Notes under the pieces: model-generated
What the model saw: the letters and a program-made list of their open reading frames with translations, nothing else
What the model was told of the DNA's origin: nothing
Database searches by the model: none
Position numbers and translations under genes: made by a program
Source: Castor canadensis
Taxonomy: Eukaryota; Chordata; Mammalia; Rodentia; Castoridae
NCBI RefSeq assembly: GCF_047511655.1
Contig: NC_133401.1
Location: 15,160,001-15,224,000 of the forward strand
DNA length: 64,000 bases
Direction of reading: 5' to 3'
Shown: positions 20,150 to 31,055 of the stretch, one piece after another
Position numbering within the stretch: the first letter of the stretch is position 1
Layout of the letters: every line of letters starts with the position of its first letter

Positions 20150-20830
20150 AAAGCAACCCCACCGGTCGCACAGTCGGCGTGACACATCCTTGGCTCTACC
20201 ACACGCGTGATGCCCACTCACAACGCCTACGCCATGTCTGACACCGCCGTGGAAACGCACTCGGGTCCACGCCACACGCTTTACGGCACGCGGTGAGGAA
20301 CACACCTGAGCCTGTCCTGCCCACCCGTTTCCCTCAAAGTCTTTTTCATACTTAGTCGCACCATCACCTTCCTCAGCGGTTCCTGTTGACTTTGTGGTTC
20401 TCCTTTCCCCCTCAACACACCCATGCCGCCACCTTGGCTCCTGGCCACGAGATGTGCTCATCCGCTGAGCCTGAGAACCAGCGGGACTGCTGCGGAGGGC
20501 CGCAGAGACTCACGGGCATTCGGACGCGGTGGCTTGTGGGAAATGTAGTTCACAGCCGGAAAGCGGCGACGACGGAAACCGACGCCTTCTGAAAGTTGTA
20601 GGCTGTGCTTGGAGCGTGCAGGCATCGCCACGTTCGCATCCAAAGAATGAGTAGCCAGCTGCAGACTTCCACCCAGAATCTCACCTTTAGGGACGAAGTC
20701 GTCTGCGTGGGGGTCTTTGGCTCTCAAGTGACCATCGCGGGTCATTAGGTGGGTGGTCTCTGTGATGACTCTCGAGGTGGCGCTGCGTGTGACTTTGTGA
20801 CAGTTGTGAGGTGCAGCCAGTTTACTACTC
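20150..20830. promoter_or_regulatory. CpG-rich candidate promoter
   Basis: Frequent CpG against a CpG-poor background. A ZNF143/STAF-type half motif lies on the minus strand at 20537-20550 (ACTACATTTCCCAC), with an ETS-like ccggaa at 20555-20562. On the minus strand 'ctaaag|gtgaga' near 20690 would be a usable splice donor, so a minus-strand first exon is possible. Frames of 95-106 aa here have no recognisable domain. Which transcript it serves, if any, cannot be told from this window. Confidence 0.5.
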
Positions 20831-20904
20831 GCAGATTTTCTGAATCTTTGAGACTTGTGTTAACACGACCATTGCTAAAAATTAAACTTTTGATGCGCGG
20901 ATGA

Positions 20905-21400
20905 CACGCGCAGGAATTTCAGGTGCTCAGGGTTTTTGAGCCCACTCTGAGGATGAAAGCACAGGCGGACTCCCAACAGCAGAGGTAGAAAAGATTTTAT
21001 TTGTAGAGAATTTAGTTGTAGAAAAGAGAAGAGAAAGACTGCCTATTGGGGAATGCAGGGGGATCCGGAAACCGGTGAGACCCTGGGTCAGGGTGGAGAG
21101 TGGGGTTTTATAGCCTTTTTGCATTGCCTGATGGCGGAGATGCCTTTCAGATGCAAACCTGCGTTTCCTAGGGAGAAGTGTCTCCTTGATCTCCCGTGGT
21201 CTGTCCTTCACTTTTAATAAAGTAATAACAGATTAATATGCAAGGCTCATCATTACCTTATTATTTAACTACTACTGAGATGACGTCTCTTGTGTCTGCA
21301 TGGTAGAAATAACATATAATGGTGTGCTCTGTATATCCCTTCCCAACTCCACCTCAGGTATACCACGTTGATAGCTGGAAATCTGCCATGACGAGACTGT
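20905..21400 (-). mobile_element. ERV1-like LTR, minus strand
   Basis: The minus strand shows 'ggctataaaacccc' (TATA, about 21105-21115), then about 90 bases on 'acaaataaaatc' (AATAAA, about 20998), then 'gggagtccgcctgtgctttcatcctcagagtgggctc', a layout like gammaretroviral U3-R-U5. A PBS or internal region was not found; treated as solo or truncated. Confidence 0.6.
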
Positions 21401-21539
21401 TTACACAAGTCAGGGCTTGATTAATTGTTTTGTTGATTGTCTAAGGGGTTAGGTTTGCTTCCCAAGTCCTCTTCCTCTTGCAGTGAGCCTCCAGGGCCCT
21501 CTGTTTTGTTGTTTATGTGTGCGTGTGTGGTTTGTTTGG

Positions 21540-21850
21540 TTTTTTTTGGCGGTACTGAAAGTTGAATCACATGTCAGGGAAGCATTCTACCATTTGAGCC
21601 ATACCCCCAAGCCCTTTAGTTTGTATTTTTGTTTTTGAGACAGGCCTCACTAATGTTTCCAGGGTTGACTTAGAACTGGCAATCTTGCCTCCTCCCTCTC
21701 TCCCTCCCCTTTCCCTCTTTCTTCCCTTCCTCCCTTCTCTCTTTGCAGTGTCTCACTGTGTCTCACAGGCTGTTCTCAAACTCACAATCCTTACTGCTTC
21801 AGTCTCCTGAGTAGCTAGGATTAGAGGCCTGAACTACTGCAGTTAACTTC
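21540..21850 (-). repeat. ID-like + B1 SINE, antisense
   Basis: 'ttttttttggcggtactgaaagttgaatcacatg' to 'gaggcctgaactactgcagtt', with a C/T-rich insertion (about 21690-21745) in the middle. Confidence 0.8.
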
Positions 21851-22034
21851 AATTACTTTTTCTTGAATACTAACCATTTTAAAGACCTTGCTTGTGTTTT
21901 ATTTCCTCACTGAAAAGCAATAGGATGTATGAGTGAGTAAATAATAAAACAAAAGAGCCTGATTGTGGTATCAGAAAATGTGAAATAAGTAGGATCAATA
22001 AAAAAAAAAAACCCAATGTAAATTTCTTTCTTTC

Positions 22035-22240
22035 TTTTTTTTTGCTGTACTGGGGCTTGAACTCAGGGCCTCATGCTCCACCACTTGAGCCATGCCACCA
22101 GACCCTTTTTTGTGTTGGATTTTTTCAAGATAAGTTCCTGCAAACTATTTGCCCTGGCTGGCCTGGAACCACACTCCTCCTGATCTCTATCTCTTAAGTG
22201 GCTAGGATTACAGGGTTGAGCCACTGGTGCACAGCTGCAT
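22035..22240 (-). repeat. B1 + ID-like SINE, antisense
   Basis: 'ttttttttgctgtactggggcttgaactcaggg' to 'gttgagccactggtgcacagct'. Confidence 0.9.
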
Positions 22241-22254
22241 TGTGAATATTTTTT

Positions 22255-22342
22255 GTAAGTGGTTGGATGTATAGTTTTGAGGACAGTATTTGCCTAGCAG
22301 GTTGTGAAGCCCTGAGTTCAATTCCCAGCTCTGCAAACCACA
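22255..22342 (+). repeat. ID-like SINE, diverged
   Basis: 'gtttgaggacagtatttgcctagcagg' region to 'gagttcaattcccagctctgcaaacc'. Confidence 0.65.
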
Positions 22343-22550
22343 TTTTTTTGTGGTACTGGGAACTGAACTCAGGACCTGATGCTTGCTAGGCAAGCACTCT
22401 ATGACGTGAGCCACGATTCAGCCCTTTTGCTTTAGTTTAGTTGGGAATGGTGTCTTGTGTTTTTGCCTAGGCCAGTCTCAACTTCAATCCCCCCAATCTC
22501 CTACTCCCAAGTAGATGGACTTACAGGTGTGTCCAGCCCCCAAACCACGT
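22343..22550 (-). repeat. B1 + ID-like SINE, antisense
   Basis: 'tttttttgtggtactgggaactgaactcagg' to 'ttacaggtgtgtccagcccc', abutting the previous plus-strand ID. Confidence 0.85.
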
Positions 22551-24470
22551 CTTTTGTAAGATATTTTTATCCTGCAGTTACAAAAGTAATGTATGTTGAT
22601 TGCATAAAATAAGATACAAAAAGCATAATTACAGGAAATACTCCCACTAATCCAGGGAGCCAAGGATCAACACCGTCCACGCTGCTACACAGCCTCCCAG
22701 ACCATATTTAATGTACATAGTACAGACTTTTCCCCACCATTCAGACATTTTCTACTTTAAGTAACACATCATTGTTTGGATAGTAACACTGTACCGACTA
22801 ATTCCTCAATATTGACCATTGTGGTTGTTGCTTCTTTCCCCATAATCAATCCTACAGGATAGAAGATGAAGCTTAAGTTGAAATAAGGAACTAAAAGAAT
22901 GGGAAAAAGGATGTGTTGAGTCACCATTTCCTAAAAACATGGACCAAATTCATTATTTTGACAAGACTATCTTGTGGAATGATTTGCCTTGGAGCCATTC
23001 GTGGCCTAACCTATCTGCTCCCAACATTAGCAGCAGGTGCAAATCCTCAGTCTCAGGAGACTTAGCAGTTTAGGAGTCCAATTTGGCATGGATTTGGCCT
23101 TCCTTGGTCTTTTATTCCCCCCTTGGTTAGGAAATGGCAGGAGACTGAGAGGATGTATGAGAGAATGTATCAGTTAGATTTTCAATGTGTTGCAAACCAT
23201 CCCAAAACATAGTGGGGTAAGATAACTTCATTAATTTCCCATGACTTTGTAGATTGGCTGGATTTTTGTAGGGCATTGGCTAGGACTGGACGATTGGCTA
23301 GGGTAGTTGTTAGGATGATTGATATGGAGAGATGTCTTAGCTGGTATGATCCACCTAGGCTCTCCATGGTCTTTCATCTTCCAGTAGGCTGGCTTCTGGT
23401 CACAGCCTTCCAAAGAGCAGCAAGAGAGAGGACCCAAGCCGAGCAAAACAAGCACCAAATCTTGTAGCTCCATGTCTGCACCTGGGGCACAGGGTCATGA
23501 TGTAAGCTCCAATGGGCTTGTGGACACCACGCAATTGACATGGCCTCTCTTGTCAGCTGATTCTGCTCATGCCTGCAGATTTACTGGGCAGATGTTCCGC
23601 ATTCCTGGCATCTCCAACTTCCTTGGATTGTCATTACAGCTTAGACTTCACTCTCACAGCTTCATGCACCTCCCACTCAGGGACTACCTGCAAGGAATCT
23701 GACTCTGCCTTATACCACCTGGCCTTCCAGCCTTTCCTCTGAAATCTGGGTGGAAGCCTCCATGCTCTATTACTCTTGCATTTTGTATGCCTGCAAACCA
23801 GTATCATGTGGGTGATGCCAAGGTCTGATGCCAACTTGAGTGTTAGCTGGGCCCCCCTGGACCACAGTGGCACTGGCCTCTGAGTGCCTGGATGGCTGAA
23901 CTTGGGGAATCCTTCTCTAGGTGGCAGTCTGTGAGCAGGATGCCATTGTGGTGCTCTCTTTTTCAAGGGAACATCTTTCAACAGTTGAGGCAAATAGACT
24001 AACCACGAAACTCAAAAAGGAAAAACTGGGAATGTGTTGTCTGTAGGTGTCTTTGAAAATTTATGACATAATCCTGGAAAATCCAGAAGGCCATGTTTAT
24101 GTTCAGGGGTGGATGCATGCTCCAGAAAGACCCGAGAAGAACTCTCTTCTGTCTGGCTAACCTTGAAACTCTGAGAAAGTGGAAGTAAAACTAAGGCAGA
24201 GTTGAAAATGCCTTGGCTGAGTGTTACAAATATTCCCCAAAAGAAACACAAAACCAGTATGATTAAAAGACCAGTGCATAAGGCAACGATTATAAATCTG
24301 TGGTGGTTTGTGTATAGCGTATAAAATATATGTGAAAATGGTAGCATAAAGAAAAAGGAGAGAATACTACTTCTGTTAAGTTGGAATCATCCTGAAGTAG
24401 GTTGTTAAATTAGTATTGCAATTGCAATCCTAAGGGCAATGACCAAGAAAATAATTAAAAATAATAGTAA
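22551..24470. other. Unassigned, with a possible old repeat at 23170-23480
   Basis: 23170-23480 (caaaccatcccaaaacatagtggggtaagataac...tctttcatcttccagtaggctggcttctg) has the look of a mammalian-wide interspersed repeat whose family I cannot name. The minus frame at 24347-24012 has a very hydrophobic N-terminal third but no family match, promoter or tail. No gene is called. Confidence 0.4.
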
Positions 24471-24475
24471 AAGAA

Positions 24476-24675
24476 CTGGGCACCAGTGACTCAGGCCTAT
24501 AATTGTAGCTACTTGGGAGACTGAGATTGGGAGAATTATAGTTTTGAGGCCATCTCAGGCAAAAAAAGTTTGGGAGACCCCATCTCAATGTAAAAATGCT
24601 GGGTGTGGTGGCCTGTGCCTGTTATCTCAGCTACAGTGGATGCTATACAGCACCACAAAAGTAAAACAAAGCATT
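24476..24675 (+). repeat. B1-type SINE, two halves
   Basis: 'gggcaccagtgactcaggcctataattgtag' and 'gctgggtgtggtggcctgtgcctg'; the ID part is reduced to 'cagcaccacaaaagtaaaac'. Confidence 0.8.
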
Positions 24676-25275
24676 TTTGCTATTCACTGAAAAGACCAAC
24701 TTCATAGCAATAAGTACAACACCACTTGCACAGCAGGCTTTAAATACTAGTGTTCATTGTAAGGAACCATGGAGAAATATCTGAATCTAGCTCTGTAGCA
24801 GATTTATTGATAATCCTGGAATGTCTTGCAAAACCAAATAGCCAGAGAGCTATATAAAACACTATTTGGTTCATGCAAGTCAAAACAAAATGGAAAAAAA
24901 TCCAAGAACCAATTTAAAGAAGCTGTCACTAAAAGGTAGGGCAGTTTTAGCAGCCATAAGAATGACAACTTAATGGTTTAAAACACATCAATTAAATACC
25001 CAAGTCCACAATGATACTAGGGAGCACAGGACAGTCTTTTTCTCACGCATCCTGTTAGGTAGTACACAATTTCAGTTTGTTCCATGTGATGTTAACTTGT
25101 GGGATTTGACTAAAGTGCTTGCTGGGCGCTTCAGCTTTGCTATTTTTCTAGAAAAACACAAATATAAAACACACACAATGAGTTCACCTTTTTTGTATGT
25201 TTATTCTTTTCCTCAAAGAGAAAACCTCTATTGATTTTGTTATAACCTTATATATGGGGCTTATTAAAAATTCAG
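24676..25275. other. Unassigned AT-rich sequence
   Basis: No coding or RNA signal seen. Confidence 0.4.
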
Positions 25276-25276
25276 G

Positions 25277-25720
25277 TGGAGCTGGGTGCCAGTGACTCAC
25301 CCTGTAATCCTAGCTACTTGGGAGGATGAAATCAGGAGGATTGCAGTTTGAGGCCAACCTGGGCAAAAAAGTTGGTGAGACCCCCATCTCAACCAACAGG
25401 TGGGCACAGTGGCATGCACCTATCATCCCAAGCTATACAGGAAGCTGAGATTGGGAAGATGGTGCTTCAGGCCAGCCCAGGCAAAAAAAGTTTGTGAGAC
25501 CCCATCTCAACAGAAAAGAGCTGGGTGTGATGGCCTGCAGTTGTCATCCCAGTGATGATGGGAAACTGAAATAAGATTGTGGTCCAGGCAGGCATGGGAA
25601 AAAAGCAAGACACTATATCTAAAATAACCAGAACAAAAAGGGGCTAGAAGTGTGTTCAAAGGGTGCCTGCCTAGCAAGTATGAAGCTGATTTTACATTCC
25701 AGAATTGCTAAAAAATATTC
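25277..25720 (+). repeat. B1-B1-B1-ID SINE cluster
   Basis: Three successive B1-like halves (ggtgccagtgactcaccctg; gtgggcacagtggcatgcacctatc; gctgggtgtgatggcctgcagttgtc), then ID core 'ggggctagaagtgtgttcaaag'. An expanded version of the usual dimer. Confidence 0.85.
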
Positions 25721-25871
25721 AGGTAGGACACAAAATATCCAATGAAAGCATCAGAAAGTCTATCAACTTGTGGTGATTCTTGTATTTCACCATCTTCTAC
25801 ATATTCATGAAAAAAACCAGAGATGTATGCATGCCCATATTTTACACTTTAATAGGCAGTTTTTTACATTG

Positions 25872-26290
25872 CTGTATTAGTTTTCCTTTGCTATAATAAA
25901 ATACCCCAAGACTGGGGTACTATATAAAGCAAAGAGATTTATTTAGGTCAAAGATTAAAGGATGAAAGTCCAAGATTGTGTAGCTCCATAAATTTAGCCC
26001 TGGTGAGAAGCCCTTGGCTGGGTCACATCATAACAGATGGAATCACTGTGGGAGTCCAGATGAGAGGGAAAGGTTTCATGTTGAGACAGGAAGCCAGAGA
26101 GATGGGAGGTGGCCTCCCACTTGGCCATACATCCTAAAGATTCCACATTACCTCTGCATAGCTACCCTGAAGTCCAAGCCTCCAGCTCATGAACCTTTAG
26201 GGGAGAAACCACATCCAGACCACAGCAACTGCCTGCGTGTCATTTTCTCCCCAGTGTACAACATCACAAGCTCCCATCCAGAATAATACT
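25872..26290 (-). mobile_element. MaLR-type LTR, antisense
   Basis: 'attagttttcctttgctataataaaataccccaagactggggtac...agagatttatttaggtc' matches the antisense 3' end of MLT1/MST-class LTRs; the body continues to about 26290. Confidence 0.65.
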
Positions 26291-26404
26291 AAAAGACTAG
26301 GATAAGTCGTGTATCTTTCTCCATGCTTATACAATTATACACACATATGCATGTGTGTTTGTGCATACATAGGTACCTGTGGTCCCTGTTTCTTTATGTT
26401 CTAT

Positions 26405-26492
26405 TCTATTTTATTTTTTTGGTGGAACTGGGGTTTGAACTCAGGGCCTCATACTTGCTAGGCAGGTGCTCTACCACTTGAGCCACTCCGCT
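26405..26492 (-). repeat. ID-like SINE, antisense
   Basis: 'tttttttggtggaactggggtttgaactcagggcctcatacttgctaggcagg...cttgagccactccgctcc'. Confidence 0.95.
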
Positions 26493-26549
26493 CCTATTTC
26501 TTTAAAAAGTTTGTCACAGGTAAAATATAATTCATGTGGCCCTATAAAA

Positions 26550-27400
26550 AAGTAACAGCATATACAGCACATTAGAAATCTGCTCATCCATTGATGGACA
26601 CCTTGGTTGGTTACATATCTTGACATTGCAAATCAGTGCTGTGACAAACATGAGAGTGCAGATATCCCTTTGCCACACTGACTTCACGTCCTCTGGATTT
26701 ATCTCCAGTGGTGAGAGCTGGATCATACAGTAATTCTACGTTTAGTCTTTTGAGGAAAATTCATACTATTTTTCACAATGGCTGTACGAATTCAGTCTCT
26801 TTTTTCTTTTTTGGTGGTATTGGGGTTTGAATTCAGGACCTCCCACTCGTTCCACGAGTGCTCTACCATGCCCCTAGCCTGTTGTATTTATTCCTAAATA
26901 AAGGGTTTGAGTTCCCCTTTCTCCACCTCCTTGACATTCTGACTGGGGTGAAGTAACAATCCACTGTGGCTTGATTTACATTTTCCCAATGATTTGATTC
27001 TGAGCATTTTTTCCATATCCTTTTGAGTAATATCTATTCAGTTAATTTGCCCATATTTAACCTGATTTTTATATTTCTTAGTTTCTTTGATATTCTGGAT
27101 GTTAACCTGTTGGTTGAATGGTTTGCAAATATTTTCTCCCACTCTGCGGGTTATCTCTTCATTTTTTTTGTTTCCCTGGATAAACAGCTGCTTCTTAGTT
27201 TGATGTAATCCTATTAATCTAATTTTGCTTTTGTTGCCTGTGTTTTTGGGGTCTTATCCAAAACATCTTGCCAATATTGATGTTCAGAATTGTTTTGTCT
27301 ATATTTTCTTCTAGTAGTTTCATGAATTTTGGTCTTACCTTTAGGTCTTTGATCCATTTTGAGTTGACTTTTGTATAAATGAGAAGGGAATCCTATTTTT
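26550..27400 (-). mobile_element. L1 3' UTR/ORF2 3' end, antisense, split by ID SINE
   Basis: 'ccattgatggacaccttggttggttacatatcttgac', 'gctggatcatacagtaattctacg', 'ggttatctcttcattttttttg', 'ttgatccattttgagttgac' are classical L1M 3' text read backwards. An ID-like SINE occupies about 26808-26880. Confidence 0.8.
26808..26882 (-). repeat. ID-like SINE inside L1
   Basis: 'ttttttggtggtattggggtttgaattcaggacctcccactcg...accatgcccctagcc'. Confidence 0.85.
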
Positions 27401-27538
27401 TGATAGGCATATTTTATTTCTAGATTTGTTTGCTACTATAATGACATTAGTGAAAGAAATGTTACTGAGTTTGATGACAGAGAAAAGGTTTTAGGGATTT
27501 TTAGCTTTGATGAAACAAATTATGGAGGAAAAAGCTTT

Positions 27539-27540
27539 GG

Positions 27541-27578
<38 letters not shown>

Positions 27579-27579
27579 C
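27539..27579. repeat. (AAT)n microsatellite
   Basis: About 13 perfect AAT triplets. Confidence 0.95.
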
Positions 27580-27589
27580 ATGATCCATC

Positions 27590-27905
27590 TTTTTTTGAGG
27601 TACTGGGGTTTGAACTCATGGCCTTGCACAAGCAGCACTCTACCACTTGAGCCATGCCCCTAAATCCGTTGGATTTTTTAGTTTTTCAGATAGGGTCTCA
27701 TAATTTTTGCCCAGGCTGGCCTCAGATCCTGATCCTCTTACTTATACCTTCACATAGCTGGGATGACAGATGTGAGCCACCTCACCTGGCTCATTTGTTG
27801 AGATGGAGTCTCACTAAATTCTTGCCCTAGCTGGCCTTGCACCATGATCCTCCTGATCTCTGCCTCCAGTGTAGCTGGGAATACAGGCATGGCCCAGCAT
27901 GCCCC
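27590..27905 (-). repeat. ID + B1 + B1 SINE, antisense
   Basis: 'tttttttgaggtactggggtttgaactcatgg' to 'ggcatggcccagcatgcccc', with two antisense B1 heads. Confidence 0.9.
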
Positions 27906-27965
27906 TCTCCAAAACTCTATCATTTTTCCCCCCAGAAACATTTAGAATTTTCTTTTTTTTTTTTT

Positions 27966-28062
27966 AACGCTTCACGAATTTGTGTGTCATCCTTGCACAG
28001 GGGCTATGCTAATCTTCTCTGTATGGTTCCAATTTTAGCATATGTGCTGCCGAAGCGAGCAC
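27966..28062 (-). ncRNA. U6 snRNA retrocopy (pseudogene)
   Basis: The minus strand from 28062 down to 27966 reads as U6 spliceosomal snRNA from its 5' end (gtgctcgcttcggcagc) through the ACAGAGA-box region to 'attcgtgaagcgtt', with a few substitutions. The gene's terminal T-run is replaced by an A-run on the minus strand (T14 on plus, 27952-27965). Flanking copies of 'tagaattttctt' at 27943-27954 and 28063-28074 are target-site duplications. No PSE/TATA element precedes it, so it is a retroposed copy and not an active gene. Confidence 0.92.
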
Positions 28063-28153
28063 TAGAATTTTCTTATAAAATTGTAATTAATAGAAGAGGA
28101 ATTTTATACTCCTTCTCAATACAACATCCACTTATTGTTCATCTATTTTTAGC

Positions 28154-28191
28154 TACTATTTCAGACAAAAAAGAGTCTGTCTGAAATACTA
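28154..28191. repeat. Short inverted repeat
   Basis: 14-nt arms (28154-28167 and 28178-28191, core tttcagaca/tgtctgaaa) with one mismatch and a 10-nt loop. Confidence 0.7.
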
Positions 28192-29395
28192 GAAGAAACT
28201 ACAGTTTTTTAGGTACAAAATTGGTAACTTGGCAACAGAGAAATCAGGTCCTGCCTAGAAAATGGAAACCAAGTTTCATGTATTTAGAAAGTAACAAAAT
28301 ATGTCATTGCTTTTTGAAATAAGGCAAATAGTTTTCTGATGGACTAATTATGTAGTCTCAAAAAGGTTCCTTGCCTCTTACCTGACCTATAATTTAGGAC
28401 ATCTGACTCCCCAGTTCTGGGCTCTGGTCCAACCCACCTGCCTCTACAAGTGAAAAGCCATTTTCTTAATTCAAGGTTTTCCAAAGTTACCTGCTCAAGT
28501 CCCTTTCATATTATAGAAGAGTAACAGCCTACCTCAGGCACTCCATGACTGGACATTACTTTGATTTCTTCTTTCTTTTTAAAAGTTACACTAATTTGCA
28601 TTACTTTCTACAAAACATCTATTTATTATAAAATATCTAAATACTGTGGCAGATGAGTTACAAATCTTTTTCTGCATCTTAAATTTGATCCTCTTAAGGT
28701 GTAATAACACTACTGTGTTTCATAGATAATGCAACTGTGGCTTATTATCACTCACAATCAAAACACAGAATCATAATTTCCCATAGAGGTTCAGCTGTCA
28801 GATATTCAGACTAACCCATGGGGAGCTAGACAACCACGTAATTTTTTTTTCAATTCCAGCAGGCTAGTGATTCACTTTCATAATCACCATGATATGCACA
28901 CAGAAGAAAAGTCTATTAAAACCCACCTCACAAATACGCAGTCATCTTCAGTTTCAGGCATTCACAGACACAATCTCACAGACCACTTCAAATCTCTCAG
29001 TCCTACAGAGCCCTTTGCACAAATCCCATGGTAACTACGTCATTCATGACTTTTTCTAGCATATAATCTCTAACAGACTGCCTCACATCTAAGGAAACGA
29101 AGACTCACAGGGGCAGAAAATCAGACACAATCCCACGAACATGACTCCACACAGGGCCCCAGACAGAAAATCAGATCCACAGACTCAGAGCGAGGTGCTC
29201 GCCCCAGGTAACTTTGAAGTCTCACTTAAGGACGCATCCCCGGGGATGTCTCTGCTCCTTCAGGTCTGAATCCCCGGACATCCCCACTCCCGTCTCCCCT
29301 CACTCTCAACTCCAGAATGTGTTCCTCAGCTTTCTTTAAGAACTTTAAAATCCGTTCTCAGCCACACCAAAGACAACTAAGCCGCCCAGGCTGGG
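28192..29395. other. Unassigned sequence upstream of CpG island
   Basis: No coding frame. 28920-29330 becomes CA/C-rich and contains several short 'cagactcacag'-like words, but nothing I can name. Confidence 0.4.
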
Positions 29396-29930
29396 ACATT
29401 CTCCCAGCAGCAAAGACTAGGCGTTCCGGGAACTTTAGGAAGAAGGGCTTCTGACAGTTCAGCCGAGTTGCATGCTGGGAGGAATAGCGTTTCAACTTCC
29501 GGGGAGACGCCGGCTACGGACTACATTTCCCAGAAGTCTCAGGGGGACGGGTCTTTTAGGGGCGGGGCGAATTTGCCTGTGGGGTTGCTTTCTGTGGCCC
29601 GGTTCCTAGCTTCTGAGGGGTTCCCGGCTGTAATTTCCCATACGTCCCTGTGTCCACATGAACCTCGGGCTCTGGGTCGCTTTCCAGTGTCCTCAAGGTT
29701 CTCGGACCCTGAGTGCCGGGTGGGGATGGGAGGTTCTCAGCGGACTCTTAAAGGAGCCAGGTCAGAAGTGGCAGTGAGTGGGGGTGACACCGGGAGGTTA
29801 AAAGGCTGGGACGGGCAGTACGTGTCGTGTCCGGAGCCGCGTGTGCGCGGGCAGCTGTGTGACAGACGGCGTGACAGGGCCGCGGGGTGTCTCCGGGACG
29901 TGGGCGCGAGTGGGAGCGTGTGATGGGGTG
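29396..29930 (+). promoter_or_regulatory. CpG island promoter with convergent ZNF143-type motifs
   Basis: Dense CpG with 'ggggcggggcg' (SP/KLF-type, about 29559). A ZNF143/STAF motif on the plus strand at 29520-29536 (ACTACATTTCCCAGAAG) faces a second on the minus strand around 29469-29488 (TCCCAGCATGC part). An ETS-like 'acttccggg' lies between them at about 29494. A gca|gtgagt donor at about 29771 could end a first exon. This layout is common for house-keeping and KRAB zinc-finger gene promoters. The 151-aa plus frame (29468-29923) has no known domain and is probably incidental. Confidence 0.65.
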
Positions 29931-30363
29931 ATGGGTGTGTGTCCTTACTCGTAGGTGTGGTTTACTTTATTCCTGTGGTCCAGTTACTTCAAGGCTGTCC
30001 TGGGGCCTGCTGCACTTGGACACAGCGAAGTCTTTACTAAGCTGAACGTTTCAAGCAAGAAGGATGAGTGTTTTAGATTTGGCTGGGGACCCGCTCCTGG
30101 GAAGACATGATGGGGGAGATTCTGGAATTAGGACTCCTGAAAGAGGCGCCTCTAGTACATCTTTGGGAGCTAGCTCACATGTTTCAGAGACACTTCGACA
30201 AGATCTCTGTCCTCAAGAGTTGCTGTCAACTAGAGAACTCCAGCCTCCCTTTTAATTGTGTGGATGAAGGCAGATGTGACCCTCGAAGGTGTTTTGATTT
30301 TTTTTTTCTTTTAAAATTCAGTCTGTTTGTACTCTGTATGTGCTTGTTTCTCGTGATTTTCAG

Positions 30364-30426
30364 GTTGCTAAGAAGGACCTAGAGGAGGAAGAAAGAATTT
30401 GTGCATATTGGAAACCAAGGTTCCTG
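30364..30426 (+). other. Possible short internal exon
   Basis: A 63-bp segment between a good acceptor (pyrimidine-rich, ending 'gattttcag') and a near-consensus donor (gtaagttt), 0.8 kb downstream of the CpG island. The sequence 'gttgctaagaaggacc' carries no start codon, so it would be 5' UTR or in-frame with an unknown exon. Prediction only; no transcript evidence is available. Confidence 0.35.
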
Positions 30427-30617
30427 TAAGTTTATGTTTCCTTTTTATTTATATAATTCCTTTTGCTTGGTTGTGAGAACATTTGCTTTCTTTGCACTGA
30501 AGTATCTTGGCTAGTATTCCCTATCCTGGGTCTCCCTTATTAGCCACCTGTTCATATAGCACATTGTTCACATCCTGTAATGAGTACTGATGTTTTAGAA
30601 ACACACCCCTGGAGATC

Positions 30618-30650
30618 CTTCCCTCCTTCCCTCCTTCCCTCCTTCCCTCC
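30618..30650. repeat. (TTCCC)n short repeat
   Basis: Four to five 'ttccctcc' units directly upstream of a SINE. Confidence 0.8.
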
Positions 30651-30846
30651 CGTACTGGGGTTTGAACTCAGGTTCTCACGCTTGCTAGACAGGTGCTCTT
30701 ACCACTTGAGCCACTACACCAGCCCTAGGGGGCTTCATTTTTTTCAGACAGGATCTTACTATGTGGCTCAATCTGACTTTAAAATCAAAATCATCCTGCT
30801 TCAGCCTCTGGAGTGCTGGGATTATAGGTGTTCACAGCCAAGATTG
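30651..30846 (-). repeat. ID-like + B1 SINE, antisense
   Basis: 'cgtactggggtttgaactcaggttctcacgcttgctagacagg' to 'gattataggtgttcacagcc'. Confidence 0.9.
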
Positions 30847-30939
30847 GGTTTTGAACCTTATTTTAAACTAAGATTACTTGGGAGGTTAGTATTTAAGTAG
30901 TATTATGTGCAAACTTAAAATTTTTTCCATGGTCATGAT

Positions 30940-31055
30940 TATTTTTTGAGACAGGGTCTTACTATGTAGTTCAGGCTGGCCTTGAACTTGTGATCCTCTT
31001 GCCTCCGCCTCCTGATAGCTGGGATTAAAGGTGTGAACCACCATGCTTGGCTCAT
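30940..31055 (-). repeat. B1 SINE, antisense
   Basis: 'ttttttgagacagggtcttactatgtagttcaggctggccttgaac' to 'gtgtgaaccaccatgcttggct'. Confidence 0.9.

Noticed and set aside
27966-28062. Functional U6 gene
   Set aside because: Lacks terminal T-run and upstream U6 promoter elements, and has an A-run and target duplications.
29468-29923. 151-aa protein-coding gene at the CpG island
   Set aside because: The frame spans the promoter motifs themselves and has no domain or conserved pattern; long frames are expected by chance in GC-rich DNA.
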